Source: Vreelandella nanhaiensis
GTDB lineage: Bacteria; Pseudomonadota; Gammaproteobacteria; Pseudomonadales; Halomonadaceae
Length of the DNA: 64,000 bases
Direction of reading: 5' to 3'
NCBI RefSeq assembly: GCF_003990185.1
Contig: NZ_RZHF01000016.1
Location: forward strand, 186,001 to 250,000
In this document: piece after piece, positions 1 through 8,607 of the stretch
Layout of the letters: every line of letters begins with the position of its first letter
How positions within the stretch are numbered: the stretch's first letter is position 1
Position numbers and translations under genes: made by a program
Notes under the pieces: model-generated
What the model was told of the DNA's origin: nothing
The model's input: only the letters and a program-made list of their open reading frames with translations
Database searches by the model: none

Positions 1-1
1 A

Positions 2-286
2 AAACACACCGCTAAAAAAGCCGACGATCTGTTCACGTTTCGCTCGGGGTGGTATTACAGCGGAAGCGGCGACAAGCAGGCCCTCAAACTCAGCATCGAA
101 AAAACCAACACTTGCGATACCCAGGTATGGAACGACGAACATCCCATGGTAGCGGTTAGCTTTACCGAGCTAATTACCCTGCTTGAGCCTTACTTTGAGG
201 TTCATGTATTTGAGCACAACTTTGAAGCTATCACGCCCTGGAACAACATCTCAGGAAACGCCATTTTTGTTTGCGTGAAGATTTAA
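2..286 (+). CDS. C-terminal part of a probable class I SAM-dependent methyltransferase (truncated by window edge)
   Basis: Reading from base 2 gives 94 open codons ending in TAA at 284-286. The start lies outside the window. The last 45 residues, with the phrases SFTELITLLEPYFEVHVFEH and SGNAIFVCVK, resemble the closing strands of small class I methyltransferases, where a late 'leaf' helix precedes two terminal beta strands. No SAM-binding motif is visible because the N-terminal half is missing, so the family assignment rests on style only. It points toward the next gene (minus strand), so the two are convergent with about 50 bases between them. Confidence 0.5.
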   Translation, partial: KHTAKKADDLFTFRSGWYYSGSGDKQALKLSIEKTNTCDTQVWNDEHPMVAVSFTELITLLEPYFEVHVFEHNFEAITPWNNISGNAIFVCVKI

Positions 287-335
287 TACTTCGCAGTAAC
301 TTCACGTGGCTATTCAATATAATTATTGAGCCCAG

Positions 336-740
336 TTATTTGACATAATAGCCGCTTACTCTCCAAACGCCCTCTTCCAGGTGTGGTGTAATGATTTCGG
401 TGATGCTCGGCTTATTGGAAAAATGCGTATGATAAGTGAACTCTCTGTAATCGTTTTTAGGCGCGCCGGGCATGGAGGTTTCATTGATGACCCGTGTGCG
501 CCGCCGCGATTCCACCACCCCGAAATCACGGCGTGCCGCGCTTATGGTCCGCTCCAGCATGCTGGGTGATAGCGGGCGTTGAAGCAGAGGTGATGCTTCT
601 TCCCAAGCCAATTCATACTCGCCGCTGTCAATTGCTTCAAGCCATGCCAGCACTGCGGCTTCTGCCGCGTCGGAGTTCGCCTGGGCATAGGGCGCTAGCA
701 GTAGCAGAGTCGTGATGAAACAGGTCAACGTTTTTGGCAT
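336..740 (-). CDS. DUF4019-like secreted small protein
   Basis: A 134-residue protein with an N-terminal signal peptide: MPKT, a hydrophobic run to about residue 18, and an AQA/AN cleavage site near residue 21. The mature part (AAVLAWLEAIDSGEYELAWE, then a repeat-rich middle and a YREFTYHTHF strand, closing on GVWRVSGYYV) matches the pattern of DUF4019 proteins, predicted small periplasmic alpha+beta folds related to the NTF2/SnoaL shape. No catalytic residues are known for the family. Nothing around it suggests an operon; the downstream partner is the convergent methyltransferase fragment. The function is unknown. Confidence 0.75.
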   Translation of the reverse strand: MPKTLTCFITTLLLLAPYAQANSDAAEAAVLAWLEAIDSGEYELAWEEASPLLQRPLSPSMLERTISAARRDFGVVESRRRTRVINETSMPGAPKNDYREFTYHTHFSNKPSITEIITPHLEEGVWRVSGYYVK

Positions 741-822
741 GGATAACTCTTAGCGGCGATCAGAAAGTTGATGGGCTTAAGTAATTATCGGAACCAGGAG
801 AAATTTCTTTAGGAGTAAATCA

Positions 823-1221
823 TCACAACCAGACAAGCCCGCTATACGGTTTTGATTTTAGAGCCTCCAAGCGGCTCTTCAGGCCGCCCACATGCACTTC
901 CAGCTTGTGGCCATCAGGGTCCAGTATATACACCGAACGCCCTTCGCTTTGATTCACTTTCCACTGTGGCACGCCAGCATCTTTCAAACGTGTATAGAAG
1001 GCATCAAAATTCGAGGCCGCGATAGCGAAGGCAAGGTGGGTGTAGTCAGTTTTCGGACATGGCTCATCGCATGAGAGGCACAGCCATAAATCGCCGGCCG
1101 ACAGGTAAGCGCCATCCTCCCATTTCACATGGCCTTTCAGACCTAGCATCTCGATATAAAAATGCAGTGAGCGCTCCAGGTCACTGACGGCAAGGGTGAT
1201 ATGGTTCAGTCCGGTAATCAT
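823..1221 (-). CDS. fosA: FosA-type fosfomycin resistance glutathione transferase
   Basis: A 132-residue vicinal oxygen chelate (VOC) protein. Counted from the ATG at 1221, the metal ligands of FosA are in place: His7, His62 and Glu108. The potassium/substrate residues also fit: Lys88 (WKVN), Ser92, Tyr98 and Arg117. FosA enzymes use Mn2+ and K+ to add glutathione to the epoxide of fosfomycin in the cytoplasm. The open frame extends to a GTG at 1239, but an AAGAG ribosome site sits 7 bases before the 1221 ATG and the family begins at this MITGLNH motif, so 1221 is preferred. Chromosomal FosA-like genes are common in gammaproteobacteria; resistance in this host is inferred, not shown. Confidence 0.85.
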   Translation of the reverse strand: MITGLNHITLAVSDLERSLHFYIEMLGLKGHVKWEDGAYLSAGDLWLCLSCDEPCPKTDYTHLAFAIAASNFDAFYTRLKDAGVPQWKVNQSEGRSVYILDPDGHKLEVHVGGLKSRLEALKSKPYSGLVWL

Positions 1222-1389
1222 CGACATCTCTTTTATCACTTAACCATGACTCAGCTTTGCGGTAGGCCATTCAGGTACAACATGGATAGCGTTGAAGCCA
1301 GTACCCACATTGCATTACTGGCCCAGCAAGGCAAATAGCAACCCCCCTTGCCTTTCCTATCGGCTGCTGCTGTGTGCAGTTCTATAAGT

Positions 1390-1875
1390 TCAGGATGCCG
1401 AACCTGAGTTATTAGCGTCTGGACGTAACTGATGTTGAAGACCCATCAGAAAATTGCGAAGCACCTGATCCTTACACTCGCGATAGTTCTTGTGGCTGGG
1501 TTTGCGGAAAAACGCGCTTAACTCATGCTGACTGATAATAAAGCCTGCCCGCTCGAATATACCTAAAATATCATCCGCCTTTAAATTCAAGGCGATGCGC
1601 AGCTTCTGGAAAACCATATTGTTATTCAACTTGCTTTCAGGCGCGGGTTGCTCGCCGTCACGTTTCCCACGCTTATAGCTGATAAAACCATTAAGAAACG
1701 CGGCCAACTCCTTATCTCTCATCTTGAGGAAGCCTTCGTCTTCCTCCTTCTTCAGCCACCCAGATACCTGCTCAGCGGTCGCATCAAACTCTGCCAGAGA
1801 GAAAATTTTCAACACGGCATTATCTTTTAAATCAAAGCAATAGCGTATGCGGCGCAGAATATCATTATTGGTCAA
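1390..1875 (-). CDS. yehS: YehS/DUF1456 family protein
   Basis: About 161 residues built from two repeats of the DUF1456 unit: NDILRRIRYCFDLKDN...EEGF in the first half and NNNMVFQKLRIALNLKADDIL...FFRKPSHKNYRECKDQVLRNFL in the second. This is the layout of E. coli YehS, whose function is unknown. The frame opens at a TTG at 1914, but an AGGAG site 7 bases upstream of the TTG at 1875 places translation there and gives the family N-terminus (TNNDILRR). A non-ATG start is therefore likely. It has no operon partner; 168 bases separate it from fosA downstream. Confidence 0.85.
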   Translation of the reverse strand: MTNNDILRRIRYCFDLKDNAVLKIFSLAEFDATAEQVSGWLKKEEDEGFLKMRDKELAAFLNGFISYKRGKRDGEQPAPESKLNNNMVFQKLRIALNLKADDILGIFERAGFIISQHELSAFFRKPSHKNYRECKDQVLRNFLMGLQHQLRPDANNSGSAS

Positions 1876-1959
1876 AATACAGCTCCTAGTCTTAGGGAAA
1901 CCCAACACGGTCAATTGTTACATCTATCACGGATATTTCCATGTTTACCACGCAGCTGA

Positions 1960-2382
1960 CTAACCCGCCGTCAGCTGTTCAAGCAATTCATCGATTTCAG
2001 CTTTAAGCTCTTTATCTTCAATCTTGTTGGCACTTATTTGGGCATTTTGAAGGTTTTGGATCGCCGCGTCCGTCTGGCCCAGTTCAACCTGCATGGTAGC
2101 CATGGAAAAACCGATGGAGGACATATGGTCTTTCGAATTGGCGGCCACGGCTTTTTTCATGGCTTTTTCATAGATCGCCAGCGCATCTTCCAACTCCTCG
2201 GTAAAGTCCGCCAGCGTTTCCCACTGTTCGGGGTGATCTTTATCGGTATTTTCGTGTTCAATGCAGATAGCTTCCAACTCCGCATAGAGCGCATCGAAAG
2301 CTTCCCTATCCTCTTTATCGGCAGCTTTCATGAGCTTTTCAGCGAGTTCGTAAACCGCCTTGTATATTTTAGTGTTAATCAT
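1960..2382 (-). CDS. Acidic helical TPR-like hypothetical protein
   Basis: A 140-residue, strongly acidic, all-helical protein. Helix pairs such as ALAIYEKAMKKAVAANSKDHMSSIGFSMATMQVELGQTDAAIQNLQNA are spaced like tetratricopeptide repeats, suggesting a protein-interaction role. The frame begins at a TTG (2388), but an AAGG site 9 bases before the ATG at 2382 favours the later start. There is no signal peptide or membrane segment. I do not recognise a named family, and the closeness to yehS (85 bases) is only suggestive. Confidence 0.6.
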   Translation of the reverse strand: MINTKIYKAVYELAEKLMKAADKEDREAFDALYAELEAICIEHENTDKDHPEQWETLADFTEELEDALAIYEKAMKKAVAANSKDHMSSIGFSMATMQVELGQTDAAIQNLQNAQISANKIEDKELKAEIDELLEQLTAG

Positions 2383-2643
2383 GAACAACTACCTTTTCTC
2401 TATTTGAAAATAGTAACAAGCAAATAAGCCTGCTAAACATCGACGTTTGCAAAGCAGCCGCCCACCGTGGCCGGTAATGCTATACCTTTGGGGATGGCCT
2501 ATGGGCGATCATTTTACGGTTTTTGTGGCGGGGATGTTATGTTTTGCTTAGTTGCTTTCGGCAAGATCGTTTTTATCTGCTCGCGCCATTAGAGGCATGG
2601 GAGGGCATTTTCAGCCGTCAGAGGCAAAGAGTTCGGTCCACAT

Positions 2644-3078
2644 TCAACGGCCTGTCCTCTGCAATGCCTGGTTAAGCGATTCCAAACTATCAGGGGCACC
2701 ACCCAACCGAACGCAGCCATCGGCTTCTGTCGCCCAAGAAGCCGATGAAGATAGGTGAAGATGAATAGATATTTGAGATGCTGTTATATCATTCAGCAAG
2801 CCAGCGGGAACCCACACTAAACCAGTATCTCTCAATTTATTAGGTACTAGGCTGCCACAAACCGAACAAAAATCATTCCGATAACCGGTTGGCTTCTGAA
2901 AAGCGCTGATTTTGGATTGACCAGAAACCCAGTGGAAGCTATCCGCTTTTACAAAAGTGGCCGTATTTGATGTAGATCCAGTTGCTTTACGGCATAGAGA
3001 ACAATGGCATTGATAGAGGTTCGGTAACTCCCCTTCTATTTCGAACTTAACCTCTCCACAGAGACATTCACCGTTCAT
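2644..3078 (-). CDS. GFA family (CENP-V/Gfa-like) zinc protein
   Basis: A 144-residue protein with the zinc-site cysteines of the glutathione-dependent formaldehyde-activating enzyme family: GECLCGEV near residues 3-9, QCHCSLCRK near 23-31, and FCSVCGSL near 71-78. Members fold as a beta-barrel around structural and catalytic zinc sites; most have no defined substrate, and the Gfa glutathione role is disputed. The C-terminal tail after about residue 115 is less typical. A second, more standard GFA gene lies at 15573-15971. Confidence 0.8.
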   Translation of the reverse strand: MNGECLCGEVKFEIEGELPNLYQCHCSLCRKATGSTSNTATFVKADSFHWVSGQSKISAFQKPTGYRNDFCSVCGSLVPNKLRDTGLVWVPAGLLNDITASQISIHLHLSSSASWATEADGCVRLGGAPDSLESLNQALQRTGR

Positions 3079-3140
3079 CGAATATTCCTTTAATGCTTTA
3101 CGTCAAGCAGCCACAAACAGTAGGTTATTGCTATGTACTG

Positions 3141-3566
3141 TTAACAGTAACATTCCATCACTAACTCTGGATGACCAGTTCGTTCATCAATTTGCTCCTT
3201 TAATAAAATAAATCCATGCTTCTTATAAAAATTGATACTTGGAGCATTCTCTTTGTAGACCGTCAACTGCAAGCACTCCCTTCTGGTTTTTGCATCATCA
3301 AGCATAGCTGATCCCACACCTTTACCCTGTAAGCCTGGAGACACAAAAACTGCAGCCAATGTGTTTCCGTATAGGCTGTAAAATCCAGCTATTTGACCCT
3401 CATATTCACATACAAAGGTCTCCGATGCAGGAATATAGGTATCACGCATTTCACTAACTGTTGACTGCCAAAACGCTGACCCAATAAAAGCATGCGCTTT
3501 AATCGACGCTGAAAGCCAGATATCCAACACTTGATCAATATCAGTCTCTCGGTATTTGCGTATCAT
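3141..3566 (-). CDS. GNAT family N-acetyltransferase (YjaB-like)
   Basis: A 141-residue single-domain GNAT. The N-terminus IRKYRETDIDQVLDIWLSASIKAH is the usual beta1-alpha1 opening. The acetyl-CoA pyrophosphate loop is GLQGKGVGSAML (Q-x-x-G-x-G), and NAPSINFYKKHGF is the conserved beta-alpha motif near the C-terminus. The overall pattern resembles E. coli YjaB and YiiD-type acetyltransferases. The acceptor substrate cannot be read from sequence. Only 62 bases separate it from the GFA gene downstream, so they may share a transcript. Confidence 0.8.
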   Translation of the reverse strand: MIRKYRETDIDQVLDIWLSASIKAHAFIGSAFWQSTVSEMRDTYIPASETFVCEYEGQIAGFYSLYGNTLAAVFVSPGLQGKGVGSAMLDDAKTRRECLQLTVYKENAPSINFYKKHGFILLKEQIDERTGHPELVMECYC

Positions 3567-3777
3567 CTGGTTGTTCCTAACTGTTGGTCAACTGCGCCAA
3601 TGGCATCACAGAGAACCATTTGATAAATTTTTTTGTGCAGCAACGAACGAAGTTAATCAGAAATCCACTCAGACTTGAAGAGAGCGGATTCTTTACATGT
3701 AAATCAAGACTCCATCATTTACACTTTTGAATAGTGCTTTTTTCATCTACTCTATACACCAATTAAGAAACTACAGC

Positions 3778-4278
3778 TCACCAAGGCTCGCTTTTTAATA
3801 GCACTTCGCCATCTGTAGCTAAATCTCCATAATGCATAAACTCGAAGGTAGAAAGCACTCTCTCACTTTGCTGAAGGAAATAAACAGCCCCCCTATAACG
3901 CTGGTAACCTTGCTTTTCGTAATAAGCGACTAAGCGAGACGGGCAAAAGAGGGTAAACACCCCAATCCCCAAATTTTTGATCGCCTGAGCATGTGCTTCA
4001 TTAAACAGCAAGGCTGGAATACCTTTTCCTTGATATTCTGGCCGTACAACAACACCGCCAATACCAACCACTAAACGTGGGACGTCATCGACCAAGACTT
4101 CAAAACTATCAAAGCCAATGTGGCCAATAGGATCATTGGCTTCCGAGTAAGCAATGGAATGCCAGGAAACAGGCGTCCACTCTTTACCACGTCCCTCTTC
4201 GGGGAAAACCCTTTCCTTCCACTGGGTTAAATAACGCCACTCACTCTCCAATACCTCTTTTTTAGTTTCAACCCTCAT
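3778..4278 (-). CDS. GNAT family N-acetyltransferase
   Basis: About 166 residues with a GNAT core: GIGGVVVRPEYQGKGIPALLFNEAHAQA contains the acetyl-CoA loop (YQGKGI) and LVAYYEKQGYQRYRGAVYF is the terminal motif. A GGAG site 6 bases before the ATG at 4278 sets the start; the open frame continues to a TTG at 4290. The C-terminal extension after the core is short. The substrate is unknown. The flanking intergenic stretches are AT-rich, unlike the GC-rich core of the window, which fits recent acquisition. Confidence 0.75.
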   Translation of the reverse strand: MRVETKKEVLESEWRYLTQWKERVFPEEGRGKEWTPVSWHSIAYSEANDPIGHIGFDSFEVLVDDVPRLVVGIGGVVVRPEYQGKGIPALLFNEAHAQAIKNLGIGVFTLFCPSRLVAYYEKQGYQRYRGAVYFLQQSERVLSTFEFMHYGDLATDGEVLLKSEPW

Positions 4279-4380
4279 TAAAAACTCCAAAACCTAGCAA
4301 CCATTGTAAATAACTTTTAATTTTACTAATAAAATATAATTTATTGTTGGCCAGAATACCCTATGGAGCTACTCTGCTTA

Positions 4381-4635
4381 TTATTGATAATGAAGGTTTA
4401 AATTCCTTTCGGCAATAGCTTCTTGAGCCGGACGCTCTCTTCCTTAAAGGCTTTCATAATGGGGTAATTTTCTCTGTGAATCGCTTTCCCATGCTCATCA
4501 TCCTTTAAAGTGATGAGCGCTACTGAGATTCTTTTGAATTTAAACGCTGGGAGCAGGCCAGCTAGACGAAGCGCTTGAATTCAATACCACCCCAGTTGCC
4601 ACAAGACATTGCAAAGCCCTTATGGCAGCTCAGTG
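4381..4635 (-). pseudogene. Short unassigned gene remnant in a 357-base gap
   Basis: The stretch 4279-4635 holds no intact gene. On the minus strand, about 60 open codons ending in TAA near 4400 encode FKRISVALITLKDDEHGKAI followed by a basic tail (EESVRLKKLLPKG). A short ATG frame (MSCGNWGGIEFKRFV) meets it one frame off near 4575, as if one small gene had been frameshifted. I cannot assign a family. The rest of the gap is AT-rich with no clear terminator. Confidence 0.25.
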
Positions 4636-5691
4636 TTAGTGCTTCAAAGTAGCCATTGCGCGCTGAAGAAAAGCGAGTTGTCCGTCCTGAAGCCAAGTAC
4701 CGCGGCGAAGCTCTGGCTCATTCATCTGCACCTTGCGTATTTCTGCATGCGCCTTTGGATCCTGACCAGCATAGCCCTGGAAGATGGCCAACCACTCCTG
4801 AGCTACCTCTCTACCGGTTTTGCTTTCGGGGCTAATACCTTGTTCCAGCATTTGGTTAATACGCCTAAGTAGAGGTGGCCAACGTTTCATATAGTCGCCA
4901 TACCGCTTAGCCAGATAGGTGTAGACTGACGGGCTCAGGTGGCGACGGAAGATGGCTAGCTTGTGCTCCAGAAAAGCCTGTTGGATGAAGTTCACCTGCT
5001 CCTTTTCGACGCCCAGATAGTCCTGCAGCGCCTGCTCCCGCTCGGCCATCAGGCTTAGCTTTCGAAGTAGCTCAGGGTTACCAGCAGTATCCTGTTCCAG
5101 TTGCTCCATCCAGCGCACCGCTAAATCCTGGGCTGTAGGAGTGCACGGCTTCACGCCTTCGGCTTGGATAGTGTTTAATTCATCGAGCAGCAGTTGCCAT
5201 TGAGCCCGCGTGGCACGCTGTCGTGTGTAAAAACGCAGATCTTGAAGTTCGTCCCTAGAGAAATAGCGACTATAAGCCTCCAGCAATTCCAGAGTATTGA
5301 GAAATACTTCCGTACTGGGTTCCGCCTCCCCAGCGAGTGTATTACGCAGTTGCTGCAACTGATCCCTCAAGCGCGTAGCGTTATCGATTTGGATGTCTAG
5401 TGCTGTGATGTTGTCGTCCACAAGCCTCTTGATGGAGTGGCGGGTATCATCTTGCAGAAGTGAGGCGATATCCGCCAAGGTAAACCCCAGGTTCTTAAGC
5501 AGTTGGATACGCTGAAGGCGAGTAATATCCCGAACATTGTAGAGACGATAGCCAGCCTCGGTACGACCCGAAGGCTTGAGGAGTCCCAAAGCGTCGTAAT
5601 GATGCAGGGTACGCACGGTTATACCAGCGCGCCGAGCTAGCTCACCCGCTTGCATAGGCTTGGTGATATCGTCGCTTCTACTTTGCTTCAT
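4636..5691 (-). CDS. MerR family regulator with TipAS-like ligand domain
   Basis: A 351-residue regulator. Residues about 14-82 are a MerR winged helix (AGELARRAGITVRTLHHYDALGLLKPSGRTEAGYR split by ITRLQRIQLLKNLGF), followed by a dimerising helix. The C-terminal 230 residues are helical and fit the TipAS antibiotic-binding class of MerR sensors. MerR proteins untwist promoters with 19-20-base spacers. The likely target is its own promoter or the methyltransferase gene immediately upstream on the same strand (123 bases apart). The ligand is unknown. Confidence 0.8.
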   Translation of the reverse strand: MKQSRSDDITKPMQAGELARRAGITVRTLHHYDALGLLKPSGRTEAGYRLYNVRDITRLQRIQLLKNLGFTLADIASLLQDDTRHSIKRLVDDNITALDIQIDNATRLRDQLQQLRNTLAGEAEPSTEVFLNTLELLEAYSRYFSRDELQDLRFYTRQRATRAQWQLLLDELNTIQAEGVKPCTPTAQDLAVRWMEQLEQDTAGNPELLRKLSLMAEREQALQDYLGVEKEQVNFIQQAFLEHKLAIFRRHLSPSVYTYLAKRYGDYMKRWPPLLRRINQMLEQGISPESKTGREVAQEWLAIFQGYAGQDPKAHAEIRKVQMNEPELRRGTWLQDGQLAFLQRAMATLKH

Positions 5692-5814
5692 TAGCTATGC
5701 CCTCCCCCTCTAGCTTTTCCCTCGATGCTTGGTTGCGTTGATTTTGCTCGTTGCATGTTCATGTTAGTAACTGAGCCATTTGACCCGATGCGGCCTCCTG
5801 GTCATGCCTAAGGT

Positions 5815-6693
5815 TTAACGCAGAGCAACAATATAATTGAATCCACTACCAGCAATCTGCAACCCGTCCTTACGACGGTGAAAGTATCGTTGGTTGAGGT
5901 CAGCGGCATCATTATTATCAATCTGGGCGAAGCCCATTCCGTGCAATTCCTCCACCAACGTTTCCGGATGGAATTGCGAAAGCCAAGGTTCTCCCATAGC
6001 GGCGAATATCTGCTCAGAAACAGCGACTATCGATTGTTCGATGGGGTTGAGCAAGTTGGTAGCCACACGATAGTCAAAGACGATAACCGCCCCTGGGGCC
6101 AGGCCAGCCACCGATGCCAACACGTTACACACCTGCTCCGGTGTTAGATAAGGGCTAACGCCCATCCAACTAATAGCAACAGGCTGAGTGCAATCAAAAC
6201 CCGACCCGGCCAGCGCTTCAAGCCAATTTTGCCGCGTCAGGTCAGCTGCGACAAACTGAACTCTCGCGGGTATCGTCAATCCGGCTTGCACCACCCGATC
6301 TTGTTTGAGGTTCAGCATTTCTGGCTGATCCACCTCATACAGGTTTACTTGGGGCAAGCTTGCACCATAACGCAAGGCGTAGGTATCCAAACCAGCACCG
6401 AGGCTCACTACCTGAGACACACCTCTGGCTACAGCGGCGTTCAGTGTATTTTCTGAAAGCAGGCTGCGGGCGACAATGCCTGCTCGCATGGAGCGGGCGC
6501 TAGAGTCGTTATAAGCAAATGGGTCAGTACTCACTGCTTTACTGAGCTCCGAGCCAAGGAGGGACAAGCTCAAAGGATCATCTAACACTCTCGGCTCGTC
6601 CAATAGCTGATGCACTGCACGGGCAATCGCCACGCGATGGGCAGAGTCGTTGGGATTGGCCTTTGGGGTTTGAGTCGTCATCGGATCCGGCAT
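5815..6693 (-). CDS. Class I SAM methyltransferase, LCM/TIGR00027-like
   Basis: About 292 residues. VSLGAGLDTYALRYG is the SAM-binding motif I of the leucine carboxyl methyltransferase-like family, followed by YEVDQPEMLNLKQ (acidic ribose ligand) and FVAADLTRQNWLEAL (motif II). Bacterial members are often annotated as polyketide or O-methyltransferases, and their substrates are mostly unknown. A GGAG site 6 bases before the ATG at 6693 sets the start; an upstream ATG at 6759 is less likely. It lies directly upstream of the MerR/TipAS gene on the same strand, so the pair may form a drug-responsive unit. Confidence 0.75.
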   Translation of the reverse strand: MPDPMTTQTPKANPNDSAHRVAIARAVHQLLDEPRVLDDPLSLSLLGSELSKAVSTDPFAYNDSSARSMRAGIVARSLLSENTLNAAVARGVSQVVSLGAGLDTYALRYGASLPQVNLYEVDQPEMLNLKQDRVVQAGLTIPARVQFVAADLTRQNWLEALAGSGFDCTQPVAISWMGVSPYLTPEQVCNVLASVAGLAPGAVIVFDYRVATNLLNPIEQSIVAVSEQIFAAMGEPWLSQFHPETLVEELHGMGFAQIDNNDAADLNQRYFHRRKDGLQIAGSGFNYIVALR

Positions 6694-7026
6694 TGCTATC
6701 TCCATCGTTTTTGAACAATGAGCGAACTCTAAAGCCTCACGTTGCGTGAAGGTCAACATCTCCGAACGAACTAATGAATCGCCCCGTATTCAGGGGCCAC
6801 TCCCGAGATACCATTGAAGCATAAGAGAAAAGCTCCTCAGGGCTTCGGCGCATAGCCTGACCAAATGTGTAAAGGCCGTAAAAGTCGACAAGACCGACGA
6901 ACAAACGGCCGCACTGATTGAGGCCCGTAGCGAGATTTTGAAGCTATCATCATAGAGCGCGCTATATAGGAGGCGCGTTAGATTGAGTAAGACTCAGCCT
7001 ATCAATAGACAATGACAAGGATAGTT

Positions 7027-8595
7027 ATGGCCGCTTTTTTACCCCCTTCAAGTGCACGTCGGTCTTTACGAGCGTGGGGGCAGTTAGTGTTACTGCTGAG
7101 TATGCTCTTGGGCTTATCGGTCCAGGCTGCAGAGGAAAATGTTTCAGACATCAACATCCCCCTTACAGCCAATGGCGTAGAAGAGGACACAACAGCGCAC
7201 TCATCACCAACCATAAGAGGCGAGAGCACTAATAATGCGCAGATCGAAACCACCCCTTCACCGCTCAAAGACAATGAAATTCGTCAGCGCATTAGCGGAA
7301 TTTTTTCTGAAATTGATGGGCTGGGCGCGGTTGAAGTCAGCGTCTCCCAAGGCGTCGTTACATTAGCGGGTGAAACGGCCAATGAAAGAAAAGCCCAGCA
7401 AGCCATCAATTTAGCCAACCGTTTGACCGACGTGGTAACGGTGGATGACCACATCAACCGTACGTTGGACGTGCAAGACAATGTCTCGACCGCCTATCAA
7501 GGCCTAAGGACCAAGGGCCAAAACCTGCTCAAGGCATTGCCCCTATTAATGGTCGGCTTCTTACTGTTTGGGCTAGTCGCGTGGTTTGGCGCTTGGCTGT
7601 CTCATCGGAAAAGCCTGTGGCAACGACTGACGCCTAACCCATTCGTAGCAGAATTATTGGCACAAACCATCAAAGTCATTTTTATTATCTTAGGGTTAAT
7701 ATTGGCGTTAAGCCTGATAGGCGCTGAAACGATTATAGGTACGCTGCTGGGCGGTGCAGGGGTGATCGGTATTGCCATTGGTTTTGCCGTCAAAGACACA
7801 ATTGAAAATTACATTGCCTCATTGATGCTTAGTATTCGCCAACCCTTCCAGGCACGAGATCATGTGGTCATCAATGATCGAGAAGGGATCGTGGTGCGCC
7901 TCACCTCGCGCGCCACGATTCTCATGACCTTGGATGGTAATCAGCTACGTATTCCCAACGCTGATGTATTCAAAGGCATTATCCTCAATTACACCCAGAA
8001 CCCAGAGCGCCGCTTTACTTTTGAGCTAGGGGTTGATGCAAATGACGACCCCTTAGCGGCCATCAAGGTGGGTCTTGATGCGATTAACCAATTAGACTTT
8101 GTGTTAGCTGAGCCCAAGGCCATTGCCATCATCACTCACGTAGGCGATTCCAACATCGTATTGGAGTTTCTAATATGGGTAGATCAGTCAAGAACGGACT
8201 TTGGCAAAGCCCGCAGCATTGCTATTCGCGAAACCAAGCATGCATTAGAAAACCAAGGGTTCAGCTTACCTGAACCGATCTACCGCTTACGCTTTAACCC
8301 GGAGCTTGAACAAGGGTTGGGATGCTTTCAGGGCGAAAGCGCGGGTTCGCTCACCCCCGATATGACGCTACCCCCGACCACGCCTAATTCTCAAACAGCC
8401 ATTCGGCCTAATACAATTGACGATAGAGACAAACAGCAGGCCAAAGCGCGTGCGAAGCAGATATTACGAGGCCACGAAGCGGATGAGGTGTTGAATGCCC
8501 GCCCCGACGAGAAGCTGATGAAAAAGGTAGAACAGGAAATTGCTGACAGTTCTGATGAAACCGACTTATTGAATAAGAATTCTCCGCGAGAGTAA
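7027..8595 (+). CDS. MscS family mechanosensitive channel with periplasmic BON domain
   Basis: About 522 residues. A cleavable signal peptide (LVLLLSMLLGLSVQA) is followed by a low-complexity linker. A BON domain lies at about residues 85-150 (IRQRISGIFSEIDGLGAVEVSVSQGVVTL split by the usual glycines). Then come three membrane helices, the last being the pore helix with glycine/alanine packing (LLGGAGVIGIAIGFAVKDTI), the MscS beta domain, and a C-terminal mixed domain. Such channels release solutes on osmotic downshock; the BON domain probably contacts membrane lipid or cell wall. An AAGGA site 5 bases before the ATG at 7027 decides the start over the ATG at 7012. Confidence 0.88.
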   Translation: MAAFLPPSSARRSLRAWGQLVLLLSMLLGLSVQAAEENVSDINIPLTANGVEEDTTAHSSPTIRGESTNNAQIETTPSPLKDNEIRQRISGIFSEIDGLGAVEVSVSQGVVTLAGETANERKAQQAINLANRLTDVVTVDDHINRTLDVQDNVSTAYQGLRTKGQNLLKALPLLMVGFLLFGLVAWFGAWLSHRKSLWQRLTPNPFVAELLAQTIKVIFIILGLILALSLIGAETIIGTLLGGAGVIGIAIGFAVKDTIENYIASLMLSIRQPFQARDHVVINDREGIVVRLTSRATILMTLDGNQLRIPNADVFKGIILNYTQNPERRFTFELGVDANDDPLAAIKVGLDAINQLDFVLAEPKAIAIITHVGDSNIVLEFLIWVDQSRTDFGKARSIAIRETKHALENQGFSLPEPIYRLRFNPELEQGLGCFQGESAGSLTPDMTLPPTTPNSQTAIRPNTIDDRDKQQAKARAKQILRGHEADEVLNARPDEKLMKKVEQEIADSSDETDLLNKNSPRE

Positions 8596-8607
8596 CCATG
8601 ATTTAAG

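Noticed and set aside
1222..1389. Short minus-strand peptide NVGTGFNAIHVVPEWPTAKL between yehS and fosA
   Set aside because: About 24 codons without a start; possibly a gene fragment but too short to support.
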